This document shows positions 25,301 through 33,793 of a stretch of DNA of 64,000 nt, in pieces. The notes under the pieces were generated by a model. The model was not told the origin of the DNA. It did no database searches and saw only the letters and a list, made by a program, of their open reading frames with translations. This DNA comes from JABMRP01 sp964444795 (GTDB lineage Bacteria > Planctomycetota > Planctomycetia > Pirellulales > Thermoguttaceae): positions 9,108 to 73,107 of the forward strand of contig CAYUIQ010000009.1 of assembly GCA_964444795.1 (NCBI GenBank), written 5' to 3'. How positions within the stretch are numbered: the first letter of the stretch is position 1; each line of letters opens with the position of its first letter. The translations under genes and the position numbers were made by a program.

Positions 25301-28300
25301 TCCGGCTTGAGATAAACGCCATTGGTCGGCCGCACGAACAGCAGCACCGTGCCGTTCTTCTTGTTCGTGTTGACTTGCAGCTTGACCGACTCGCCGGGCG
25401 CGTATTCTCGCTTGTCGGGAATCAGCTCGACGTGGTTGTAGCGGAAGTTGGCGCCGGTGAAGGCGGTTCCGCGAATGGTGAAGATGTAGGCGCCTTCGAT
25501 CTCGTGCTCTTTCGAGTCGGTCACCTGGTAGGAGAGCCGGAATTGACCCGCTCGGGCCGCTTTGAGCAGCCGATGCGACACGCCCTCGGCGTTGGTCGCC
25601 AGCGGCCATCGGCCGACGCGCTTTTCGACGGGCTCGCCGTCTTCGTACGTAATCTGATACAGGCTCACGACGCCGGCCCCCTCGACCGGTTTGCCGTCGA
25701 GCGTTCGGGCGGAGAATTGGGCGCGGATCACGTCGCCGGCGCGGTAATAGCCCCGATCGAGCCAGGCGGTCACCTTAAACGGCTTGCGCGCCACCAGCAC
25801 GTTACCCGACCCGACGATCGTACGCCGCGATTGGTCGACCACCTCGGCGGTGATCGAGTACTTGTGGTCCAGGTCGGGATGGATCGCCTTGGCCACGGCC
25901 GTGTCGATCTCGACTTTCACCGTGCCGTCTTCGCCGATTTCGACCTCCTGCTCGGCGACGATCTCCGGGGGGGTGTGACGTTGCGGCCACCAGAAGGGAA
26001 TCGGGCGAGAGCAACCCCAGTGTTTCCAGCCCGGGTACCAAGTGTAGTCGTAAGCAAACCACCAGTAGCCCGGCCCGTAGAACCAATCCCACGGACCCCA
26101 CGGATACCAGCGCTCGGTATGGTTGGTTCGGGTCACCTTGTACTTCACCTTGGCGTGGGTGACCGGTGAGCCGAAGTAATACTTCGCGTTGATCGTGGCC
26201 GTGATCTTCTCGCCCAACATGACCGGCTCGGTCGGTGCGTCGACGGTTACCTCGAACTCCGGCTTCTTGTATTCCTCGACGCGGAAACTCCCGCCGCCGA
26301 TGTGCCGGTTGCCGTCCTTCAGTTGCAGACGATACACGCCCAGCATGGCGTCGGCGGCCAGTTCGATGTTGTCCTCCAGGCCGCCCCAGTCGTCGGCCTT
26401 GAGGGTCTTTTTCAGCACCTCGTCGCCCTTGGGATTGCGAATCTCGACGGTGAACGACTTGCCGGCGAAGTCCGACGTGTCCTCGCGATCGTACTTGGCG
26501 TGGCGCACCCAGAACTTGTAGTTCACCTTCTGCTCGGGCCGGTAGACCGGGCGATCGGTGATGACGTAGACCTTCGTGGCGTTGTACTCGGCGTCGTGGC
26601 GCTGCTGATACCAAACGCCGGTAAACCCGAGATAGGCGAAGCGGCCGGTGTCGGTCGTGGCCGTGATCAGCCACTGATATTCGCGGGGCTGTTCGTTGGG
26701 GCCGAGGATCACCTGGCCGTCGGCGTCGGTGAATTCGGCGAAGTTTTTCGTCAGCACCTCGACGCGGCGGGGTTTGTTGCGCTCGTTGTGATAGAGGAAC
26801 CGCCAACCGAAGAACTCAAGGTTGGCCTTGGCCAGCGGCGCGCCGCTGATCGCGTCGGCCACGTAGTAATACGCCTGATTGGGCAGGTGCTTCTTCACGA
26901 TCGCCGTGTCGCTGAGCCAGACGACGATATTGCTCGTATTGCCGCCGGCCATCTTACCGACCAGCAGATAGGCGCCTGCCTTCTTCAGCCGAGTTTCGAC
27001 GGTAACGCGACGATCGAAATGGTTGTCGCGCGGCTCCAGGTCGAGCTTCCAGGAATCCACTTTCTCGCCCAGATACTTACTCTGGTTGGCCTGCACCAGA
27101 AGGTATCCGATGTTGCCGATGTTGAGCCGCTGGTGATCGACCTGCTTGGGTTGTCCTTTCAGATAGGTCTTGACGTCGGCCAGCAACTTTTGCACGTTGA
27201 TCTCGTGGGCCGTGAACTCGACCGCCTTGCCGTTGCGGAAGCGATACTCGACGGTCGCTCCCTTACCGGCCGGCTGGGTCATGATCGGCTCGAACTGGCC
27301 CCAGTTGTCGACGATCTGCGACAACCGGTCCTTGGCGTGCTGCGAATCGGTGACCGCCAGGCGGGCTTTCCAGTGGCCGGCCGCCTTGGGGTACTGGCGA
27401 CGATTCTCGAATACCGAGGCCAGGCGCTCCATGGCCGAGGTCTTGGAGCCGACCGACGAACTCTTCGCCACTTGCTGCCAGACGCGGATGAAGTTGAACT
27501 CGTCGGGCAATTCGATCCGCTTCACTCCCGTGGCCAGTCGGGCGATCGTTTCGTTTTCCTCCAGCGTATGCAGGGCATAGGTGCCACTCTCGTCTTCTTG
27601 CGTATCGTCTTGCTCCATGCGGCCGAAGCGCCAGCCGAACTGGGCCATTGTCTGTACGCCGAACTGCTGACACATGAACTCGGCAAACTGCATGCGGATA
27701 TCGTCGGCCCGGTTAGCGTCGAACTCCATCGCCTGTTCCAGACACCAGCGCCATCGCTGGCCGTCGGTCTCGGCCGCTTGCCAACTCTTGGGCGTGTAAT
27801 GGAAGACCGGCTTGCCTTCTTCGTCGACCGGAGCTCCCCGCGCGCCGCCCCGACCGCGATAGTGACCGTAACCCGGTTCGTAGTCGGGCAGCACACTCAA
27901 ATCGCTCAGATATTGCAGCCGCCAGGCTTCGTGGTAGCCGCGGTTGTTCAACATCATCTGGCTCAGAGCCAATAGAAAATTGGCCACGTCGCCGTGGTTG
28001 TCGTCCTCGCGAGCCAAGGGGATGGCCTGCTGCATGAGTTGCAGCGCGCGGACCCGGTCGCGGGCCATGGCGTTGGAAGCCTGGCCGCCGCCCCGATGTT
28101 GTCCCCGCCAGAACTCGCCGGAGACGATGAACCCGTGGTGCTGCACCTGCATGTAGTTTTGGGCCGCTTTCTGGAGCAGCCGCCAGTTGTTCTTATGGAC
28201 CTCAATGACCGCCTCGCGAAACGCGTCGATCTCGTTCACTCGATTCAGCCGCTGGAGGCAGTTGGTGGCGTTCTGCAAGTCGCCTCCCACCTGGAGCGGA

Positions 28301-28479
28301 TCGTCGGCCGGGTCGAGCGCCAACTTGCGGAAGCCGTCATAGGCGTCCTTGAAGTTGCCGTCGTTCATCGTCTTGGTCAATTGCTGGCGAGTCGCCTGGT
28401 TTGCCGGATCGGCGGCGAGTGCCGGGCTAGCCAGAATGGCCAGCATGAGCAGCGGTAACAGGTAGCGGGCGGTTTTCAT
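22309..28479 (-). CDS. Giant alpha-2-macroglobulin family protein
   Basis: 2056 residues, at the long end for bacterial alpha-2-macroglobulins (typically 1500-2000). Signal peptide 1-22. An N-terminal helical extension precedes the MG domains. The thioester motif is GCTEQ (Cys1518-Gln1521) in YPYGCTEQTLNRFLPT, so the protein should trap proteases covalently. Gly/Ala/Met/Pro-rich sequence around residues 1215-1285 (GRGGGGQAGFGGMPQ...) is a plausible bait region. A Trp/Tyr/Pro-rich stretch at about 787-835 contains more than ten Trp and looks surface-exposed. AGGAG precedes the ATG. The O-methyltransferase gene ends 36 bases upstream, HEAT genes follow. No penicillin-binding protein 1C partner is visible. 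Confidence 0.9.
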   Translation of the reverse strand: MKTARYLLPLLMLAILASPALAADPANQATRQQLTKTMNDGNFKDAYDGFRKLALDPADDPLQVGGDLQNATNCLQRLNRVNEIDAFREAVIEVHKNNWRLLQKAAQNYMQVQHHGFIVSGEFWRGQHRGGGQASNAMARDRVRALQLMQQAIPLAREDDNHGDVANFLLALSQMMLNNRGYHEAWRLQYLSDLSVLPDYEPGYGHYRGRGGARGAPVDEEGKPVFHYTPKSWQAAETDGQRWRWCLEQAMEFDANRADDIRMQFAEFMCQQFGVQTMAQFGWRFGRMEQDDTQEDESGTYALHTLEENETIARLATGVKRIELPDEFNFIRVWQQVAKSSSVGSKTSAMERLASVFENRRQYPKAAGHWKARLAVTDSQHAKDRLSQIVDNWGQFEPIMTQPAGKGATVEYRFRNGKAVEFTAHEINVQKLLADVKTYLKGQPKQVDHQRLNIGNIGYLLVQANQSKYLGEKVDSWKLDLEPRDNHFDRRVTVETRLKKAGAYLLVGKMAGGNTSNIVVWLSDTAIVKKHLPNQAYYYVADAISGAPLAKANLEFFGWRFLYHNERNKPRRVEVLTKNFAEFTDADGQVILGPNEQPREYQWLITATTDTGRFAYLGFTGVWYQQRHDAEYNATKVYVITDRPVYRPEQKVNYKFWVRHAKYDREDTSDFAGKSFTVEIRNPKGDEVLKKTLKADDWGGLEDNIELAADAMLGVYRLQLKDGNRHIGGGSFRVEEYKKPEFEVTVDAPTEPVMLGEKITATINAKYYFGSPVTHAKVKYKVTRTNHTERWYPWGPWDWFYGPGYWWFAYDYTWYPGWKHWGCSRPIPFWWPQRHTPPEIVAEQEVEIGEDGTVKVEIDTAVAKAIHPDLDHKYSITAEVVDQSRRTIVGSGNVLVARKPFKVTAWLDRGYYRAGDVIRAQFSARTLDGKPVEGAGVVSLYQITYEDGEPVEKRVGRWPLATNAEGVSHRLLKAARAGQFRLSYQVTDSKEHEIEGAYIFTIRGTAFTGANFRYNHVELIPDKREYAPGESVKLQVNTNKKNGTVLLFVRPTNGVYLKPEVIRLDGKSTVFEIPVTKKDMPNFFVEAVTVADGRMHAETKEIVVPPEKRVLQVAIEPSSDAYKPGEKAKVKVRLTDFFGEPFVGSTVMAIYDKSVEYISGGSNVGDIKEFFWKWRRHHNPRTESSLTRYFNNVIKRGTKGMGFLGVFGATVADDLDAIGGDKNGVVALGRGGGGQAGFGGMPQSARMMKSSAPMAPGMAMAESAEGAPMADMAAAAAPAPNGGGAAGGAAMVEPTVRSKFADTALWAGALTTDSKGIAEVELEMPENLTTWRIKVWGMGHGTKVGEGQTDVVTRKDLIIRLQAPRFFVQKDEVVLSANVHNYLDSEKNVRVALELEGDTLEALGEPIQTAKIEPNGEARIDWRVKVTDEGEAVVRMKALTDEESDAMEMTFTCYIHGMLKMDSFSGALRPDETAGKFTVTVPSERRPKQSRLEVRYSPTLAGAMVDALPYLVDYPYGCTEQTLNRFLPTVVTQKILLDMKLDLEDIQKKRTNLNAQEIGEDTERAKQWKRYKRNPVFDQDEVRKMVKEGVKRLTDMQLSDGGWGWFSGWGEHSTPHTTAYVVHGLQTAQANDVALVPGMLAKGVAWLKRYQDKQVQLLKNAEKDPKVKPWKSHADNLDAFVYMVLADADVANADMMEYLYRDRTKLAVYGMAMYGIALEKQQQKEKLAMIMRNIGQYVVEDDENQSAWLNLPGGYWWHWYGSEYEAHAYYLKLLCRTDPKGELAPRLVKYLLNNRKHATYWNSTRDTSLCVEAMADFIRASGEDKPEMTVTVFVDGQQKKAVEITPQNLFSFDNKLVMVGKEMTDGEHVIELKKQGTGPLYYNGYMTNFTLEDFITKAGLEVKVERKYYRLNKVDKTIKAAGSRGQVVDQKVEKYEREELANDAELTSGDLVEIELTIESKNDYEYLVFEDMKPAGFEPVDLRSGYNGNALRAYMEFRDNRVVFFVNRLARGKHSVSYRMRAEIPGRFSALPTRGWAMYAPELKANSDEIKLKVKD

Positions 28480-28515
28480 CGGTTGGTCTCCTGGTTTTGT
28501 TGTTGCGCTGTTTCG

Positions 28516-29202
28516 TTATTTCGCTACGACCGAGATCTCTATCGCATCGCGCGGCGCCCAGGGCAGCTTGATGTCGAACCACTCGGTACGGCTGGTGTAT
28601 TTCGTTTGAACGTGCTTGAGGTAATCGCCCAGGCCGCCGGCGCCGATGCCGACGTTGTCGGCCACGATCGTCGCGCCTTTGGAGAGTTCGTCCTCGAGGC
28701 CCGTCAGGCAGGGCAGGTAGTTCGAGTATCCGCAATCGATAAAGACAAAATCGACCGGCCCTTTGATTTCGTGGACCACTTTGGTCGCGTCGCCCACCTT
28801 GACCGTGACGACGTCGGCCAGCCCGGCCTCGCGAAAAGTGGCCTCGGCCTCGCGGGCTCGCTGGGGGCTGATCTCGATGGTGATGAGCTTGCCGCGGCCG
28901 GCGGTTTGCAGCTCGCGGGCGATCCACAGACCCGAGTAGCCCAACGCCGTGCCGCACTCGACCACCACCTTCGGCTTCGACTGGCGGACCAACTCGGCCA
29001 GCCGCTCGGCCTTGACCCGGCCGATCATGTAGACGGTACGCTCCAGACAGGCCTTCTCCACGCGATCGATCACCCGTTGCACTCTGTCCTGGTTCTTGGC
29101 GTTGTTCTGGGGGGGCGGCGATGCGGGTTCTGCCGAACAGGCCATACCGGCGGCAGTGAGCCATGCGATACAACCCATGAAGGCTGCTTTCGTGCGAATC
29201 AT
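28516..29202 (-). CDS. O-methyltransferase fold protein with a signal peptide
   Basis: 228 residues of the class I SAM-dependent O-methyltransferase family (methyltransf_3/24-like): VVVECGTALGYSGLWIAREL (SAM motif I, about 78-97), ITIEISPQRAREAE (acidic loop), FVFIDCGYSNYLPCL (motif post-I). The first ~23 residues (MIRTKAAFMGCIAWLTAAGM) form a hydrophobic signal-like segment followed by ACSAEPAS, which would export the enzyme or anchor it. A methyltransferase outside the cytoplasm would lack SAM, so this is odd. The gene is first in the transcript with the alpha-2-macroglobulin. Confidence 0.78.
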   Translation of the reverse strand: MIRTKAAFMGCIAWLTAAGMACSAEPASPPPQNNAKNQDRVQRVIDRVEKACLERTVYMIGRVKAERLAELVRQSKPKVVVECGTALGYSGLWIARELQTAGRGKLITIEISPQRAREAEATFREAGLADVVTVKVGDATKVVHEIKGPVDFVFIDCGYSNYLPCLTGLEDELSKGATIVADNVGIGAGGLGDYLKHVQTKYTSRTEWFDIKLPWAPRDAIEISVVAK

Positions 29203-29622
29203 CGTTGCTCCTTGAAGTGCGGAGGTCGGGTGGCTCCGGATGGTGCATCATGGCACGGCAGGGCAGCGTCATGGCGCACTGCGACCCCGGAATTCTATGA
29301 CGTTTGCCGTCCTCTGGAAGTTCCGTCCCACAGAATACCCGGCGAGAAGCGTTTGTACGACCCCCCCCGAAATAAGGCATCGGGGATTTGGCGATGGACC
29401 GATTTATGGTAACCCGACGCGTAAGCGAGGGAGCCCGCCGGTTGTCCCTCGCTCACGTTTCGGGTTTCCAAATCGTGAATCGTCCGCAATAGTCCGTCCC
29501 GATCGGAGGGAATACAGGGGAATACCTTGCGACGAGCCCCACAACTGGAGTAATAATAGAGTGTGGCTCGTCGATTTGCCCGCCCATGATACCCCTTGCC
29601 TCCCAACCAGCCGAGTTGCCCA
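29203..29622. other. Divergent intergenic region with one palindromic repeat
   Basis: 420 bases between the O-methyltransferase (minus) and the J-like protein (plus). It contains the inverted repeat at 29411-29467. Otherwise no gene or recognised RNA. Both promoters should lie here but I could not fix them. Confidence 0.45.
29411..29467. repeat. Palindromic repeat (AACCCGACGCGTAAGCGAGG family)
   Basis: Left arm 29411-29433 (AACCCGACGCGTAAGCGAGG...) pairs with right arm 29445-29467 (TCCCTCGCTCACGTTTCGGG...), imperfect, with a short GC-rich loop. Confidence 0.75.
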
Positions 29623-31662
29623 GTGGCCCATTCCTTTGATCCCTACTATCAATGGCTCGATTTCGAGCCCGGTCAGGCGCCGGCCGACTACTACCAACTG
29701 CTGGGGATTGACCCCCAGGAGAACGATCCGGCAGTGATTTCCCTGGCCGCCGACCGTCTGACGGCCAAGATCCGCGGAAATCGGCCGGGTGAGTATCTCC
29801 GCCAGTGGCAAGACCTCCTGGACCAACTCAAGGCGGCGAAAAGATGCCTTCTGGACGCCCAAGCCCGGGCCGCGTACGACGCCTCGGCGCGGACGCAACC
29901 GCAAGGAGACTCGACGCCCTCGCGCGGAGGTCCACCCCCGTCGTTGTTCGGTGAAATGGAGCAACCCGAGCCGACCGGCTACCCGCGGACGCCGCTGGGG
30001 CAACCGGCTCCACAGGAAACGGCGGCGGCTTATCTGCAACAACCGCAATCGGGTTATCCACAGGAGACGGCGGCTTTTTCCCAGCAGACACCGTCACCAC
30101 AACCGCCGGTGTCCAACGTGCCGATCCCCATGGGTGGGCCGGTGCCTGAAGAAGGTGTGTCCCTGCCGCGTGGCACGGCGGTCGTTGGTCCAGCAGCCCA
30201 GCCGATCAACGCCACGCCGTCCGAATCGGCCGCCGGCTCCGGAAAGTGGCCAGTCGAGGCGCAAAAACTGGTCAGAGTTCTGGTCGTGTTGCTGGTCTTG
30301 ATGGGAGGCGCGCTGGCTTACTTCCTCACGCGCCAGGACGAACAGCCGGTTGCCCAACAAGGGGACGAGACACCGGCCGCCGAACCGGCGCCCGACGCTC
30401 CGTCGGTCGCTCCGGCCCCTCCGGAGACGCCGAGGCCGGCGCCCACACCTGACCCGGACGAGCAGCCGGATCCCGTTGAACGACCTGTTCCTGAGGAGCA
30501 ACCGGGACCCGTCCAGCGACCCGTTCCCGCAGAGCAACCGGCCCCCGTTGAACAACCCGGCCCTGTTCCACAGCCGGGCCCTGTCGAGCAACCGTCGCGG
30601 CCGGCGGGCGATCCGCGAAAACGGGCCGCGCTGAAGCGGGCGCTGGCCGACGCGCGGCAGACGATGAAGGATCGTGACCTCATCGCCGCGAAAACCTTTC
30701 TGGATCGAGCGGCCGCTATCGCGCAATCGCCCGAGGACGAGGCGGAGCTGGCCCAAGTCGAAACGTACCACGCCAATCTGTCCGAGTTCTGGCGGATGAT
30801 TCACAAAGCAATGGGTAGCTTCAACGGCGGCGAGGTGATAACCCTTCGGGGCCGGCCAATCGCCATCGTCGAATCGGCGCCGGGGAAACTCATCTTCCGC
30901 GACCGCGGTCAGAACTACACCTATCAGCCCCACCGACTCACTGGTGATTGGATCGAATTGCTCGTCAACCGGTCCTTTGCCAAAGACCCGACGTCCATGG
31001 TCCTCTACGGCACGTTTCTGGCGTTGGATGGCGACGGTGACCCGCAGCGGGCAGGCCAGCTCTGGCGTCAGGCCGGTCGCGAAGGGGCCGAAATCGGCGT
31101 GCTCATAGGCCAGCCGGAGGAGGGATCCGGCGCGGCTCCTTCCTCATCCTCGCCGCCTGCCGATGCCGCGGAGTTGAAACGAGCGGAGCAGATTCTCCGG
31201 CAGAGCCATTCGACGGCCTTTGACCAGGCCACTTCCGTCGCCGGAAAGGTCCGTCTGGCCGACAAGATGCTCGCCGTGGCCGCCGAGTCGGCCACCGATC
31301 CGAATCAGCGCTTCGTGGCACTGACGACCGCTCGCGATACGGCGATCTCCGCCGGCGAACCGGAATTGGTGTTTCTTGCGATCGAACGGCTCGACGCGTC
31401 GTATTCGATCGACGCCCAGGCCATGCGTCTGGCGGCGTTGGAATCGATGGGCCGGAACGTGCATGGGACGCGAACGTCGAATGAGTTGGCCGAGCGGAGC
31501 CTGGCGATGGCTTCCCAATTGGTCGAGGCGAAGCAACTCGACCGTGCCGCACGACTAGCGCTAACGGCCCTGGCCGCCGCGCGCAAGTCGGGAAACCTCC
31601 TCCTCATGCGCAAAGCAACCCTGGCCGTCGACGAAATCAAGTCCGCCCGAGAGAAGCGGTAA
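29623..31662 (+). CDS. J-like N-terminus, transmembrane helix, paralogue of 37506-39383
   Basis: About 679 residues. N-terminus SFDPYYQWLDF then DYYQLLGIDPQENDP and a YDA end resemble the J-domain-like modules common in planctomycete proteins, without an HPD triad, so DnaK activation is unlikely. Residues 212-236 are one transmembrane helix. Next comes a Pro/Glu/Gln/Val-rich repeat (PVEQPGPVPQ-like), then domains shared with the 625-residue protein at 37506: 'GRNYTY'/'GQNYTY' module (around 430) and a helical C-terminus (SIDAQAMRLAALESMG). Start is GTG 29623 (first residue before AHSFDPY); TTG 29596 is the alternative. Function unknown; envelope scaffold inferred. Confidence 0.7.
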   Translation: MAHSFDPYYQWLDFEPGQAPADYYQLLGIDPQENDPAVISLAADRLTAKIRGNRPGEYLRQWQDLLDQLKAAKRCLLDAQARAAYDASARTQPQGDSTPSRGGPPPSLFGEMEQPEPTGYPRTPLGQPAPQETAAAYLQQPQSGYPQETAAFSQQTPSPQPPVSNVPIPMGGPVPEEGVSLPRGTAVVGPAAQPINATPSESAAGSGKWPVEAQKLVRVLVVLLVLMGGALAYFLTRQDEQPVAQQGDETPAAEPAPDAPSVAPAPPETPRPAPTPDPDEQPDPVERPVPEEQPGPVQRPVPAEQPAPVEQPGPVPQPGPVEQPSRPAGDPRKRAALKRALADARQTMKDRDLIAAKTFLDRAAAIAQSPEDEAELAQVETYHANLSEFWRMIHKAMGSFNGGEVITLRGRPIAIVESAPGKLIFRDRGQNYTYQPHRLTGDWIELLVNRSFAKDPTSMVLYGTFLALDGDGDPQRAGQLWRQAGREGAEIGVLIGQPEEGSGAAPSSSSPPADAAELKRAEQILRQSHSTAFDQATSVAGKVRLADKMLAVAAESATDPNQRFVALTTARDTAISAGEPELVFLAIERLDASYSIDAQAMRLAALESMGRNVHGTRTSNELAERSLAMASQLVEAKQLDRAARLALTALAAARKSGNLLLMRKATLAVDEIKSAREKR

Positions 31663-31685
31663 GTGTGCGGGATAATGACCATTCG

Positions 31686-32534
31686 CTAATCGCTAATCGC
31701 CCGCACCGGCGGAAGCCGATCAAGCAGTTCGACGTAACGCTCCATGCGATGGGCGTCGCGATATCGTTGGGCCAGCGAGCCGAACACGGCGGCGACGCGA
31801 TCGAGTCTTCCCCGGGCCATGGCCATCCGGTGGACGACGTGGGCCGCGGCGCGGCCGGCCAGAAAACCGCTCCATCGGGGCCGGCCGTCGTGCAACCGCC
31901 CGTGGGCGTCGAAGTACTTCAACTGGCCCACGTGCCGGTAAGCGAACTGCCGAAAGGGGAAACTCGTGGCCACGTCGTTTTGGTTGACGAAGCGACAGGT
32001 TCGCAAGCCGAAGTCGGCGTCGAAGGCACGGGCGAAGGCCTTGTCGCCCACGGCCGGCGAGCCGAACGTGCAGAGCCCGGCGACCGGCCGCCCAACGACC
32101 CGCAGCCTCGCGACGGCCAGCGTGGCCAGGGCGGCTCCCAGACTGTGGCCGGTGAACCAGAGCGGTCGCCCGTGATCCCCCGCGGCGTCGATCGCGGCCA
32201 GCAGTTCGTCCCAGACCCCGTCCAGGGCTCGGGCGAATCCCGAGTGGACCATGCCGGCCGGTCCGGCTTGCAGCGAGACGTTGAAATCGGTCAGCCAATC
32301 ACCGATCCGGCTGAACTTCATGCCCCGAAAAGAGACCAGCGTCCAATCGCCGCCGGAGCCGACGAACCCCCGGGCCGAGTCCTTGCCGAAGCAGGCCAGC
32401 GGGCCGTGCCCCCACTCGATAGCCATACGACGCGCTTCGTCGCGATCCCGATAAGCCGCCAGCGCAGCCCGGCCGAGCACCAGCGCATTGGCCTGTCGAT
32501 AGCCGACGGCTTGGGCATCGAACGGAAGCAACAC
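31686..32534 (-). CDS. Class 3 lipase family alpha/beta hydrolase
   Basis: 282 residues. The nucleophile elbow is GHSLG (Ser131) in WFTGHSLGAALATLA. An Asp follows in VNQNDVATSFPF, as in the fungal/class 3 lipase fold, and a His is in YRHVGQLKYFD. It should hydrolyse ester lipids, substrate unknown. No signal peptide. GTG 32534 is the best start because AGGAGA lies 9 bases upstream and the ROK stop is 32 bases away; the frame is open further up inside the ROK gene, without an RBS. Co-transcribed with the ROK gene. Confidence 0.8.
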   Translation of the reverse strand: MLLPFDAQAVGYRQANALVLGRAALAAYRDRDEARRMAIEWGHGPLACFGKDSARGFVGSGGDWTLVSFRGMKFSRIGDWLTDFNVSLQAGPAGMVHSGFARALDGVWDELLAAIDAAGDHGRPLWFTGHSLGAALATLAVARLRVVGRPVAGLCTFGSPAVGDKAFARAFDADFGLRTCRFVNQNDVATSFPFRQFAYRHVGQLKYFDAHGRLHDGRPRWSGFLAGRAAAHVVHRMAMARGRLDRVAAVFGSLAQRYRDAHRMERYVELLDRLPPVRAISD

Positions 32535-32565
32535 GGCGGCGGGGTCTCCTTCTCGGTTTGCTTCT

Positions 32566-33600
32566 CTACCGGCTGGCAAGATGCTCGACTCGGGCGATCC
32601 CGGCGGCGCCGATATACCCGGCGTCTTCACCCAGGGTAGCGAAATCCAGCACGATGCGCTCGGCCAGCAGGGCAAACGCGCGGCGATCGATTTCCTCTTT
32701 GATCCGTTCCAGGAAGCGGCGTCCCAGGGCCGAGTCCCGGCCGCCGAACGTCATCGCTCCGGCCAGCAGGACTCCGTTGGGATCGATCGTGTGCATCAGC
32801 GATACGATTCCGACACCCAAGTATTTGGCCGTATCCATGACGATTTCCAGCGAGAGCTCGTCGCCCGATTCGGCCTGTTCGGCCACGAGCTTCGGCGTCA
32901 ACTTGGCACCGCCTGCAAGATGGGCGGAAAGAGAACTCTCGCGGCCGGCGTCCAGCGCTTCGCGGGTGCGTTTGACCACGGCGGTGGCACTGGCGTAGGC
33001 CTCGAGGTGGCCCGGCTGACCGCAGCCACACATCCGCGCGTCTTCCGAACAGTCGATAATGGTATGGCCACATTCGGCCCCGTGGCTGTTTTCGCCGTCG
33101 ATCGACAGATCGCCGATGATAATGCCGCAGCCGATGCCGGTGCCCAAGGTGAGCAGTACCATGCTGTGGAGTTCTCGCCCCGCGCCGACCCAGTACTCGC
33201 CGTAAGCCGCCGCCCCCGCGTCGTTGGCAAATGCCACGGGCAGCCCACAATGATGACTCACACGGTCGCGAATGGGGAAGTGGTCCCAGCCTTTGAGATT
33301 CACGGGGCTGATCAACATCCCGGCCGGAATGTCCATGGTACCGGGGGATCCGAGCCCCACCCTGGCGACATCGGCCGGTTCGAGCCCGGCTTGGGCAATG
33401 GCATCCTTGACGGCCTGACCCATCCGTTGCGACGCATCTTCAGGCCCATTAGCAGCTTGCGTCTTGACCGAGAGCCACGACATGGGTCGTCCGCGATCGT
33501 CCACCACACCGACTTTGATATTGGTCCCCCCCAGATCGATCCCCATGAAGTAGGGGGCCTGGGAGTCTTCCCGAGCGACGAACGTACGCGTTTTTTCCAT
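32566..33600 (-). CDS. ROK family sugar kinase (glucokinase-like)
   Basis: 344 residues. ATP-binding phosphate loop MGIDLGGTNIKVGVV (residues 19-33), catalytic FANDAGAAAYGEY, a GTGIGCGII adenosine loop, and the ROK zinc motif as CGCGQPGHLE (Cys191, Cys193, His198). The usual third cysteine of CxCGxxGCxE is His here. Closest activities are glucokinase or N-acetylmannosamine kinase; substrate not settled. Start ATG 33600 after GAGGGA; the TTG at 33615 is rejected. A good promoter-like pair is at 33645-33673. It lies upstream of the lipase gene. Confidence 0.88.
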   Translation of the reverse strand: MEKTRTFVAREDSQAPYFMGIDLGGTNIKVGVVDDRGRPMSWLSVKTQAANGPEDASQRMGQAVKDAIAQAGLEPADVARVGLGSPGTMDIPAGMLISPVNLKGWDHFPIRDRVSHHCGLPVAFANDAGAAAYGEYWVGAGRELHSMVLLTLGTGIGCGIIIGDLSIDGENSHGAECGHTIIDCSEDARMCGCGQPGHLEAYASATAVVKRTREALDAGRESSLSAHLAGGAKLTPKLVAEQAESGDELSLEIVMDTAKYLGVGIVSLMHTIDPNGVLLAGAMTFGGRDSALGRRFLERIKEEIDRRAFALLAERIVLDFATLGEDAGYIGAAGIARVEHLASR

Positions 33601-33644
33601 GGAAATCCCTCGCAATACCGGCTACTGGACATCCCGAACCTGCC

Positions 33645-33673
33645 AGTATAAGCCATCGCCAAGCGGTGAGCAA
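33645..33673 (-). promoter_or_regulatory. Candidate promoter for ROK-lipase transcript
   Basis: On the minus strand TTGCTC (complement of 33668-33673) and TATACT (complement of 33645-33650) are separated by 17 bases, with the ROK start 45 bases downstream. The -10 matches 5 of 6 positions. Confidence 0.45.
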
Positions 33674-33793
33674 AGGGCGGGGCGATTGGGCCGGGGGTGA
33701 TTCGACAGGGGGGGCGGTTTGGAGTAGGCTATTGGGAGCGAATCCCACACTGCCGCGGGGGGCCGGCCACTTTCTGTTTCAGGGGACAGAGCC

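Noticed and set aside
26302..27975. Another long plus-strand frame opposite the alpha-2-macroglobulin
   Set aside because: Same reason; the minus frame has a signal peptide, MG domains and a thioester motif.
33001..33060. Zinc-finger-like CGCG motif as a separate small protein
   Set aside because: It is the ROK kinase zinc motif in frame with the rest of the enzyme.
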